Origin: Berghia stephanieae
Taxonomy: Eukaryota > Mollusca > Gastropoda > Nudibranchia > Aeolidiidae
Length of the DNA: 64,000 bases
Assembly (NCBI GenBank): GCA_034508935.3
Contig: CM067449.1
Span: 1,370,096 to 1,434,095, forward strand
Reading direction: 5' to 3'
The number at the start of each line of letters is the position of its first letter. Within the stretch, counting starts at the first letter, position 1. The notes beneath the pieces are model-generated. The model was given only the letters and a program-made list of their open reading frames with translations. It made no database searches and was not told the DNA's origin. A program made the translations under genes and the position numbers. Of the stretch, positions 10,308 to 22,383 are shown in pieces.

Positions 10308-13300
10308 GTAGCGTATTATACATTTTGAGCCCAATATAACCATTCATGATACTATCTTTTGTGCTGAAATCGTTACTTATATTGATATAAATTGTTAATG
10401 TTTACAAATTGGCTACAGAATATGTCGTATCAAGCATTGTTTTCATGTTCAAGTAAAAGTGGGTGTGTTTTCCTGCCACAGCAGTCACAATCAACAAAAG
10501 ATAAGAAAACATAAAATGAAGGGTTGTATATCTAAATATAATATACTATACATTGGATATTTATCAGCCTGTCGTCATGTGGTAATGTCATTATGAGGAC
10601 ATGTAAAACGTGTCGAAGCTGTAATATCTTAACTAAATTATTTCTCATGAACTTGAACACTTTTTTCATTGTGATTGTGGAGTGTTGTCTGGTCCCAAAG
10701 CCAAATAAAAGTGAATGAAATTGAGATTTGACATTATAGAGATCAACTTGATCAACAAAACGATTGTTTAATTTTGATCTGGTTCGATGGCTTAAAAATT
10801 GTTGTTTACACGGTCACCCAATTAACCCAATCCAGCTCACGTCAGTTATAGTTATTAAATTCAATATTTGGGACCAATTTTTAAAGTTTGATTTTAGGTT
10901 TATTAATTTAAGTCACGTTAGTTAAGGTGAAAATATGACATACGACATTAATGTGATGTTGCATAAATGATTACTTGCTTGACTTGGTTAACGATAAAAC
11001 GTGTACACATTGACAGTAATAGTAATAATAGTCTGTTTGTCAGTTGCTTTATTATTTGAAGAGGAAGAGATATACTCATGAAACAATTATGTTGGCTACC
11101 TGGTGACGTTTGACTCATACTCATGTAGGTACTAATTGACTACATTTTTAAATGCCCACTGGCATGTCGGGCAGCAATATGGGATCTCCACTTGGCTGTA
11201 GGTAGTGCTTGGGCTTCAATAACAACTTTAACAAGGGATTGACTGATCATAGTAAAAGAAAGATCAATAATAGCAAATGAAGGCAAATATATTTTATAAT
11301 AAAGTAGACATTCTGGGTATTTAAATTAAAGTTTTTGATATTCCTTCATCAAATGTCATCGTTGACTTGACTCATTTTCCCCAAAAAAGTTCTGCTATGG
11401 AACAACATTGGCTGGTACTGGTATCAAGCCTCTGAGCTTTATTGAGGCTGTTGAAGATTCATGACAGGAAAGTGTAATGCTTTTTTTTTTTAAACTTAAA
11501 AAATGTTTTGTTTTATTTTTCATCTTTTTTTTTTTCTTTTGGACATGCGTATGGACTGTAATGCTGAGTGTGAATAATGTCAGTCAGTTTATATGAAGAA
11601 GAAAGGGAAGTAGAAAACAAATAAAACTTAAACAGTGAGAAGGTATAAACCAAGCTACTAAAATCTTACATTATAAATGAGAATTGTTGATCTGTTGTAA
11701 AATTTCTCAATATATTTGTCATTTAATGTGTTTTGTGCATTTCTATTCAGAGTTTCTTTGGCTTTGGTCAAAGTGCTGAAATCGACATTGTACTTGATGG
11801 GCAGGAGAGTCGGAGAACAGCAGAAATCAAAACAGAAGATGGAAAGAGGGAAAAACACTATCTATACTTTGACGGAGAAACAGTCTCTGGAAAGGTAAGT
11901 TGTTTCACCTTGTGATAGTGAAGCAAGGGTTGGTAATTTGAATTTATATTGATTAAATAAAACAAAAGGCGACATGCTTGGGTAAAAATATCATCCGAGA
12001 CTGAAATGTGTTTTCAATTCCAGTGTTAAGGGATGCTGTGAAGAACTAAATATGTCACAGGCAACGAGGAGAGAACACCTTTAAGTTAAAGCCCAAATTA
12101 TTTTCACTTGTTGTGCATCACCTTTTCAGGCACTGTTAAGCTTGGTACAATTATCATTGTTGTTAATGTTGCTGTTCTGTGTGTTTTTGTTATTGTTTGT
12201 GTTATTATTTTATTAAATTCAAACATCAACAAATTAACAAAAAAAACCCAGGGGAAATGGCAGGTTTGAAAATTGTCGCAAGTTCCATTGTGATGGAAGT
12301 TTGATAAAATTGAACGATGCTCACTTAAAATAAAAATAAAAATAAGATTTGAAACGAACAGCAATGTTTTATATTTTTATTTTATTACAATTGATAACAA
12401 TACATTATTAAACCAATTCTCATTTCAGGTAAATGTCAATTTGAAAAAAAGTGGGAGTAAATTAGAACACCAAGGAGTAAAGATTGAATTTATTGGACAG
12501 ATTGGTGAGTAGAATTCAGTAATATTTTTGATCATAGAGTGATATTGACACATTTGTCTTTGCTTGCACTGTCAACTTTGGTTTAGCAGTAATATTAGTG
12601 GTATTAGCAGTAATATTAGTAGTGGTAGTAAAAATCCTTAAGAGCCATGGGGCCCATGGAGCTGGAGTTTATCCCAGTTTCTATAGCGTGAAACGGACTA
12701 GTCTATCGCAAAGTAATTTCTGCCAAATCTAACAGTACAGACTCAGCTACCCATTCACTGCTGGGTGGACAGGGGGGTCAGAAAAAAATCTTGACTGCAC
12801 CCGGGATCGATCTCAGTCCCTTTGCGTGCGAAGCGAGTGCTCTACCAATTGAGCTATTGGGGCTCCTAGTTGTAATACTAGATAGATCTATATAATGTGA
12901 TGTTTGATAAGTAGAAAACGGTAGGGGCTGCCTGAAGCCTGTGTTCGTGAAAATACTAACGAAAGAGTGAAAATGGAGAGGCTTCGGGTACTCGAAACGT
13001 CCATTGTCTGTATTGTTCCCATGGTTCGAAGCCTCTCCATTTTCACTCTTTCTTTGATATCTGATAGAATTATAGTGATAATAGGCAATGAAAATCCTTT
13101 CTTTTTATTGATGAGACATTTTGATTTACAAGGTTTTAGGTTATTTCTGTTGACTCTTCATTATTGGAAGGTTTTTCAAAAGACTTTATTTACACAATTT
13201 GCAGACAATGATTTATTATATTAACCCAGCAAAACAGAATGAAATAACACGCGTCTAAAAATAGCAGGAGATATGTCGTTAATTCTCTTTCAAAACTTGA

Positions 13301-16300
13301 ACATTCATTTAAGAATTTGAGGAAAAATAAGTCTGCATTGTGTGAACAAGAATAGGTTTGTATCGAAAGATCAGTACCTACATCTGTCGAGTCATCCAGC
13401 ATATTATTTTGTTTTTGTAGGGAAGAGATGTGACAGGTGAAAATTTTGTTTCTTGTTGAATTCTAAATGACTTAACCTAAGTTTCTAACAGAATTGAAAG
13501 AAAATTTAGGCACTCAAGGACCACTTCAGATAATGGCCCTCTGCTTTCCAGATAATGTGCTCTGTATTTTTGTCAATCATTTTCTTCTTAGAATGAAAGT
13601 CTTATTAGTGTTAACCGTTTTGTTCTTTATCAAATCTGTTTTATTTTTTGTTTTGAATGATTCTGTAATAAAAAACAACAACTCAAAAACCTTGAGCTTT
13701 TATATAGCGCAATATCTACTAAACGTACTCAAAGCGCTTTTCAAGGGGTTCCTGACCAACAGCAACATGTAGAACTAGACACGATGCTTTTAAGGCGATA
13801 TTGCATTTTCTCCGACAGAGACAACGCTGCTAACGGCCAGGTACTAATTTTACACCTGAGTACGGCGAGAGAATTTGAGTAAAGAGCCTTTTCCAAGGAC
13901 TCAACTGTGCAACGAGCTAAGCTCGAACCTGGGATCTTCCAATCCGAAAGCGAGTGTCATACTACTGGACCACATACAGGGTGTCCAGCAAGGTCGTAAA
14001 GTCGTAAAAAAGTCGTAAATTTAGCATCATGGTCGTAAAGGTCATAAATGGTCGTAAATTTGCACCCAAGGTGGTAAAAATTTGGCCAAAGGTAGTAAAA
14101 TCAAATTGTCTGGAAGTTAGTGCTAAGAAAAGGAAACATGAGGATGTGAAAGAGGTGACCTCAAAGAAAAGAAAACTAGAAATAGACATAGACATGCTTA
14201 CAAGGAAGGCAGATGACCTAGCTGATGAGGCTGAGCAGAAGGGAGGGACCAAGCAAAGCCATGAGCTCTTAGTGCAAAGCAATGCTTTAATAAAAGATGC
14301 CAAGGCCAAAAAACAAGATCTAGCTACAATGGAGGCCTCATTGAAGACCCTGCAGCATGAGCTAGACTCTCTGTAGCAGCAAGATTGGATTAAATAACAT
14401 TGTACATATTGTATATATAGACTAGTTTATCATTTTGGATTTTAAAACAATTATTACATTATTACTACTCCTAAACACTTCCCCTATTGTGATTGTGAAG
14501 CAGAAACATTTATTACTCTATTACTCCTAAATACTTCCCTATTGTGATTGTGAAGCAGGAAACATGATGTTTAAAACAGGATATATATGTACATTGAGGT
14601 AAGATAATCATAAGTTTGAATTGTTGGATGATTTAATATTGATTACTTATTAGCCTACTTATATTGATTTTTGGATGTGACTTTATATATATATTGGTTA
14701 AAGCCTGGTAATTGGTAGTTGGCGCGCAGGCATTTTTCTTTCAAATTCCTAGGTAGTAAATTTTTTTTCCAGGTAGTATATTTGAGGGGAATATTTGCTG
14801 GAGACCCTGACATAGTATGTGGCTTTCATTCCACTTCATGATGTGTTTGATGTTTTTAAATTTGCTGTCTTGATACGATACAAAAGAGAATCTTGCTGAC
14901 TTAATGTGTCACTTGTATTAACATGAGATGGGACAATCCATTTCTTTCCCTTCCAGAATTGTATTATGACAGAGGGAACCACCATGAATTCACGTCCTTG
15001 GTCAAGGAACTGGCCAGACCAGGGGACCTCACCCAGAGCACCAGCTACAACTTTGAGTTTGCCCAAGTTGAAAAACCTTACGAATCTTACACAGGGGCCA
15101 ATGTCCGATTACGGTGAGTGTTAGATTCTTCTATACGTTTGTGATTTGAAGGTAGATAAATTGACTATTCCATTCAGAATGAAAATTAGACTTTGATTAG
15201 ACTTTTGTAGTTCTATTAATTATGTTATAGTAACTGTCCTCTGTGCATTTCTGACAACCAGTATATTTTGACGTCCATGATCATGATTATTTATAGTTAT
15301 TCTACACTGTTATTTTTGAAAACAACATTTTTTAAACAAAATTATGGATGTTGAATTCACATTTTTTTGTTTTTGTTTTAAGAGGTGACAGTAGGTTGTG
15401 AATTACTTTATGTGAATGAAATATTCATCCCCAAGGGAAATTTGTCTTTAGGGTCTATTCCAAGGGAAGATTGGAATAGCCCAGAAAGGGCCTCTAAGAG
15501 AGCTATGGCAAGGTGACTTGCTCAAAGCCTGACAGCGAGGTGGGGGAAAATCGACACTAGAATGTCCCATTCCCGTCTGCATGTTTTTATAAGTTGTGTC
15601 AAATCTTGATATGGAATGTTCTTTATGACCCTTAGGTAAAGTGGTGGAGAGGAAGGCAGTCTGACACAAGAAGAAAAGAATTCCTGTGTGTTTATAAATA
15701 TGTACAGACCTATATTTAAAAAAAAAATTTCCATCATTTTCCATTTTTACTGGCGCTAAGATGGCCCTAAAGTGTCACTAATTCTTAAAAACCGCCTAAA
15801 TATGCCAAATACAAACTACATGTTCTGTATGGGGACGGTAGGGGTGAGTAGGTAGGTGTCCCGATAGCTCAGTTGGTAGAGTACTTGCTTCACAAGCGAA
15901 GGGACCAAGGTCGATCCCGGGTGCAGTCGAGATTTTTCTCTGACCCCCCCCTGTCCATGTAGCAGTGAATGGGTAGCTGAGTCTGTTAGATTTGGCGGAA
16001 AGTACTTTGTGATAGACTAGCGTCCTACGCTGGACGAATTGGTTCTTTAATTTTAACGGTTCTATCGGTTCCTTCACTCTCCTAAAGTCAATCACTAGCT
16101 CCTTTGTCTTGCTTATGTTAAGCTCTAGGTGGTGGGCATCACACCAAGACACAAATCTATCAATTTCTTGCCTATAAGCCACTTCGTTGCCATTTGTTAT
16201 GAGGCCTTGAAGAGCGGTGTCATCTGCAAACTTTATTAAAGGTACACTCATGTTTTGACTTCTTCAGTCATTCGTGTATATTGTGAATAATACAGGGGAC

Positions 16301-19300
16301 AATACACAACCTTGAGGAGCACCAGTATTTGTAGTTATACAGGAAGATTTGTTTTGTCCTAATTGAACATATTGTGCTCTCTCCGTAAGAAATTCGAGCA
16401 CCCAAGCAATTATCTTCTTCTTCTAGGTTCCATGCCTGGTCCAGGCTTCGGATACTGCATGAATTATCTCTCTCCATTCCTCCCTGTCTCTTGCTTTTTC
16501 AAACAGCTCTTGGATTGTTAGGTTGGTGAAGCCTTTCAGTTGGTCTATGAGTGTTTTTCTTTGTCTCCCCCGGGCGCGTTTACCAGGTATTTTTCCACAA
16601 CTTGCCAGGTATTCATTCTTATCTTTCCTTACTATGTGTCCGAAAAAGGATAGTTGTCGATCCACTATTAAGGGCATTAGTTTCCTTTGTTGGTATGTTT
16701 GTTTTAGCACTTCTTCGTTCGTTTTGTGTGCAGTATACGATATTCTCTGCATCCTTCTCAAGCACCACATTTCAAAAGCTTCAATGTTCTTTTGTGTTTC
16801 TGCATTTGTAGTCCAGCTTTCGCATCCGTATAACAAGATTGGCCACACGTAGCACTTCAAGACTCGGAATCTAATCCCGAACGACATCTGTTTGTTTTTC
16901 AAAATGTTTCCCAGGTCCATGAAGGCCTGTTTGGCTTGAGTTATTCTTGCTCGTATGTCTCGGTTACATCTTCCATCTGTTGTCACTATTGAACCTAGGT
17001 ATTTAAAACTTTCTACGTTGGTAAGTTGCTCGCCGTGAATCGTTATATTGCAGGTGTTGTTGTTTTCGGGGTTTTTCTGTATTACCATGCATTCCGTTTT
17101 GGTGATATTCACTTCCATTCCCTTGGCTTCACTATCTACTACCACTTTGTCAACAATCTTTTGAAGTTGGATTTCTGATGTTGCAATGAGTACCGTATCG
17201 TCTGCGTATCTTATATTATTTATGTTGTGACCTCCTACTTTTATTCCCTCCATATTATTTATGCCCCTCATGATTGTTTCTTGGTATAGATTAAACAGAT
17301 CTGGTGAGGCAACACACCCTTGACGGACTCCTTTCTTAATAGGAATGGAATTTCCTGTAGAGTTTCCGATTTTGATAGATGCCTGCTGGGTGTAGTATAA
17401 TGTTTGCATGAGTCTGAGGTCTTTCTCATCAGCGCCAATGGAGTGCAGTTGTTTTAGTATTTCTTCGTGGCGTACTCTATCAAAAGCTTTTTTGTAGTCG
17501 ACAAAACAGAGGTATAGTGGGGTCTGAACCTGTATAGCTCTTTCACTTAAAACACGGAGGAGGTATATTGCGTTCCTTGTCCCTCTGTCAGGTTGGAATC
17601 CATATTGTTCTTCTGCGATTTCGGGGTTAATCTTATTCCTTAGCCTGTTGATAATTATACGCAACAGTATTTTGTTGATGTGGCTTATTAAACTTATAGT
17701 TCTAAAATTTTCGCATCTGACTGCACCTGCTTTCTTTGGTATTGCTATGAAAATAGAGTTACAGAGATCTTCTGGAATTTTCCCAGTATTGTATATATTG
17801 TTGAATAATATGTGAAGTTCATCAATTGCTAGATCTCCTAGGCTTTTTAATACCTCTACAGATATTTCATCAGGGCCTGTTGCTTTACCATCCCTCATTC
17901 GTTCCATGGCATGTTCAATTTCACTTTTGGTGATGTTTGGTCCGCTTAATGGTTCTTTGAATTTCAGTGGTGGTTCATTTCTATTTGGATCATTGTACAG
18001 TTCGCCTATGTATTCTACCCATCGGCTTTCTATATGTTGTTCTTCAAATAGCAGTTCCCCTTGTTTGTTTTGGATACAACTTCCTGCTGCTTTGCTTTTC
18101 CTTTTCCCTGATAGTTCTTTTATTCTTTGGTGAGCTTGTTGGGGGTTGGGTTTGTATTCTCTTTCGATTTCGCAGCATTTCCAGTCTAGATAGTTCTCGT
18201 GTGCCTCGATGCATTTGGATTTAATGTGGTTGTTCAATGTTTGGTATTCTGCAGACCCTCTGTTGCATTTTCGTCTTTCTTCAAATAGGTTTAGAATTTC
18301 ATTTGTCATCCATTCCTTTTTGCTGTTTATTTGAGCTATTGGTAAATGCTTTTCTGCAGTTGCTTTGACACACTTTTGGAATATATCAAATTGTTTTTCA
18401 CATTTTTCGTTATCAGGTTCACTTTGGCTTTGTATCATGAGTGCATTTTCAAATTCTTCTCTCATTTTTGTTTGTATGCCATTGTCTTTGCATAACCTGT
18501 AATCCCTCTTTATTCTACCAGCTGTTCTCTGAATAGCTTTAAACTTTATCCTTACTGTACAAACAACTGGGACATGGTCACTGTCTACATCGGCGATTAT
18601 ATACTTGTTTAAATTCAGACTAGTCAATTTTTGAACAACCAACTGAGGTTGCATTGTATTGAACGCTGAAGAAAAATCCGCAAAAAGCAATCTGCAATAG
18701 CTCCTAGCGTGATCTAGATGCCTGTAGATGTTGTTTGTAAACAGCAAAATGGCATCCTCTACGCCACGTCCTGGTTTGTAAGCAAATTGATGACTATCAC
18801 TCAATGGCATAAACTGATTCCTAATTTTAACAAGAACAAGTTTTTCTAAAGATTTCATGACTATTGAAGTCAGTGCAACAGGTCTGAGATCGTTCATAGT
18901 TTCAAGTTTTTCTTTTTTTGGAACAGGAATAATTTTTGAAGTTTTCCAAATTTCAGGGATCGAAACGCATTGGAGGGACCAGTTAAAAATATGTGTATAA
19001 ATGGGGGAAAGCTGATGGGCACATTCTTTTAATAATTTTCCTTTCAATCCATCCGGCCCAGCAGCCTTCCTCTCGTTTAGTTTCGAAAATACGAATCTCG
19101 TTTCTTCTTCACTGACCTCAATAGTCATTTCATCTTCCAAAGCCCTGTCTAATTTATGTTTTTCATTTTCAATATCAAATTTGTTTGCTGTGTCGAAACG
19201 TGAATAAAATTTATTTAAAGTTTCAATGTCGATATCTTCTGATATAATCGTGGGCTTTGGATTATAGTTGACAGCAGTTTTAAGCCCCCGCCACATGTCC

Positions 19301-22300
19301 CGTATATCCCCAGAAGAAAAGCACTTTTCAATTTTATTTTTGTACTTGTCTCTACAACTAGATATTACTCTCTTTATCTCTTTTTGTTTTGTTTTCAGAT
19401 CTTTTTTGTTTCCACTAGTAAAGAGAGTTTTCTTTTGGTTCAATAAAAGTTTTAGATCTTTTGTTATCCAAGGCTTGTTGTTAGGATAATATTTTATTTC
19501 TTTTTTACAAGACACTAGCTGTTCACAGAATTTTAAATACTCACTCACACAGTCATTCAGCTCATCCACACTATCACATGATTCGATAAAAACATTCCAG
19601 TCAGTGCATTCAAAACAACCACGCAAATCTTCACACACACTTCCGTTCCAGATCTGTACACTTTTCTTTACTGGTTTTACACGTTTAAAAACAGGGCGGT
19701 AGGTGGGGAGTAGCAAGAGCATGCAGTGGTCAGATAAACCTAATGGGGCACGGGGTAAACATTTATAACTATTTTTAATATTACACAGGAATAAATCTAA
19801 TGTTTTTTTGTCCCTTGTCTCGCAGTCCACGTATTGATGAAGTCCCGGGAGAGTAAAATCGTTACATTGGTTAAAATCGCCAGTGACCATCAATACGGCA
19901 TCGGGTGACTTAATTTGAATGTCCTGTATTTCTTTCCTCAAAATATTTTTCGCTGTGGTGTTGTCTGATGATGGTGGAATGTAGACGTTGATGATGATGA
20001 CATGTGTATATTCCCGGGGTAGATAATATGGTCGTGACGAAACAGTAATAAATTCAATATAGTCGTCACAATACATTTTCCTTATATGACAGTTATTGGG
20101 GTGGCACCATTTGTTGTTAATATATGTGCACACCCCACCCCCAGTTCGTTTATTTACATTAGTCCGATCTCCTCGAAATAGTGAATATTGTTCAATATCA
20201 AAACATGATGATGGTATTTGAGGAGTTCCTCACTACAAATACCTTGGTGTAACGATTGATGACAGGCTCAAGTGGGATGAACACTTGAAAATAATTAAGC
20301 ATAAGACAGGGATGGTAATCTTTCAGAATTATTAGGATTTCCTATTTTTCACACATTTTCTAGCTTCCCCAAACTATTTAAATATTTCTCAATACCTCAC
20401 TACCAACAACTCTTGTGATAAGAGATACTGCTGTACGTATATAGAGAATTTGTAGTGTGTATCCATTTCCAATGCACTGAAACACTTATTAACACTACTG
20501 TTGTGTCAGTTATGATTATACGTCGTGTATTTAACCATTCAACTTATTTCCACGACAGCTTCCGAATTTTAATTCGGAAGTACTAAGGATTGATAGCGTT
20601 CGAATTTCCGAATTTTCCTAATTTTAATTCGGAACTAGATTCACGTCTGTTGTGTAAACAAGGAGGGTTATTTTTAGTTTACCGGAAGCAAAACATGGGA
20701 TCAGAATCGAAAGTAGAAGATGGTGGGTGCACATCGAGTATTGATGACTGAGCTCTGAAGTTGTTGTTACAGTTTCTTCCTAAGGCTCAGCTGGAATTTA
20801 TTTCTGTTTCTGTAAGTTATTACTGTGTGGTGCAATCCATTTCAGTCATAATAAGTCTGAAGATACATTTCCCTTAGCCTTGGTCTTTGTGAGAAATGTC
20901 TATGGGGCTGAGACTACGATGAACTTTTGACTGTGGTGGGGAAAAAAAATCAAATTTGTTTGTTCTCATTGAAAGCTACACCAATAAAGTAAAAGGCTTT
21001 TAAACACGATTCTAAACCTAATAATATAGTTTTGGAATTGTAATGTACTCTAATTGCCTTTGTTATTAGCAGAAGGGTTTGGGACCTGAGAAAATGATAA
21101 ACATCGGAAAGTGACCATCTTTCCAATTTCAAAATTGGCCTTAGTATGGCTGTTGAAATTTGAGTAAGAGTTTTTATTATTGTCAGATTCATTTAGTCAT
21201 TGGGGAATATTTTGACCTGAATTTAATTTTAATGTAAAAAATTAGATGTTGGATTATGTGCAGTGAAAATAAGTTAAGAATTGCAAAATTCTGATTTTTT
21301 TCATTATCCCAAACTAATTTAACCCTGTTTAATCCATAAAGATAAGGATAAGATTTACTAAATGGGCACTGATTTAAGCATGAACAACACCAAATAATGG
21401 TATTTCCTCCTGACAAAAAGGAGACATAAATCATTAAAATCCATCCAAAAACAAAATAATCTGGATTTTATTCTGAGAGTTATCACTCAAAAGTCCTAAA
21501 AATCTTGTCATAATCACAAGGCCATTTATCACCTCATTCCTGGAGTGTCACTGGAGTTTTCCGAAGTAGGTACCTACTGAGACGGTCGATGTAGACTATT
21601 GAAATGAGTTCGCAGAATTTCAGAATTTTTTTCAAGTTTGCATTTACATCCCTGATAAGATGTGCAGACGTACATATTTTTTATCAAAACTCTCTCAGTT
21701 TAGAATAGATAAAACCCTCTGCACATTATTTTATAGAGCAGTAATTGAAAGTGTTTTGTCATTTTGTATAACAGCTTGGGGAGGCAATTGCTTAGCAGTG
21801 GAAAGGAACAAAATAAATTCAAATATTTAAAAATCCATTAAACGCTATATAAATGATGTTGACGATGTAGATCTTTTAAACGAGAAATTTTGTATAAATA
21901 AAATAACTAAAATATTAAATGACCAGTATCATCCACTAAGACCATCAATTATTATGTCAGAAAGAAGTGGTCGCCCTTTCTCTATTTCAACGAAAACAGA
22001 GAGACACCGAAAATCTTTTCTGCCGTCCAGTATTAGGCTTTATAACAACAAGCAATAATCATTTTATATAATAATTTCTCATTTTTACTTTAAAAAAATA
22101 ATATTAATTTATTAATTATTTTTTGCAACTTTCAATTTTCAATTTATAGTGACAGTTTTAGCTATTATACAGTTTTGAAATTATTCATATATAAAGTGCA
22201 GCTCGTTATAGACTGCTCATTTTAAAAATATATATACATCCTATTTCATATGTATTTATTATCTTTATGTGTAAAATTATACACGTCGTACACAAAAATT

Positions 22301-22347
22301 TTTCTTTTGGGATGCATAAAGTCTTAAATATTTTTTTTATAATAGTA

Positions 22348-22383
<36 letters not shown>

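Larger units (their letters stand above)
16028..20220 (-). mobile_element. L2/CR1-like LINE: inverted 5' segment (endonuclease and reverse transcriptase)
   Basis: On the minus strand from 20220: a partial APE endonuclease (VLMVTGDFNQC; LGLSDHCMLLL), a linker, then reverse transcriptase with RPVALTSIVMKSLEKLV, FAYKPGRGVEDAI and motif A (LFADFSSAFNT). It is interrupted at 16414-18595 by an RTE LINE and resumes with GAPQGCVLSPVLFTIYTND, one in-frame TGA, motif C (IKFADDTALQG) and SKTKELVIDFRR. It stops near 16028 just before the YLG block, which continues on the opposite strand at 20222. The two parts together look like one twin-primed (5'-inverted) insertion. Clade assignment is from motif style. 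Confidence 0.85.

Noticed and set aside
15858-15930. tRNA gene
   Set aside because: A and B boxes are present but the cloverleaf does not close and the sequence continues into a repeated body; it is a SINE head. The same holds for 8757, 23196, 32774, 46975 and 59790.
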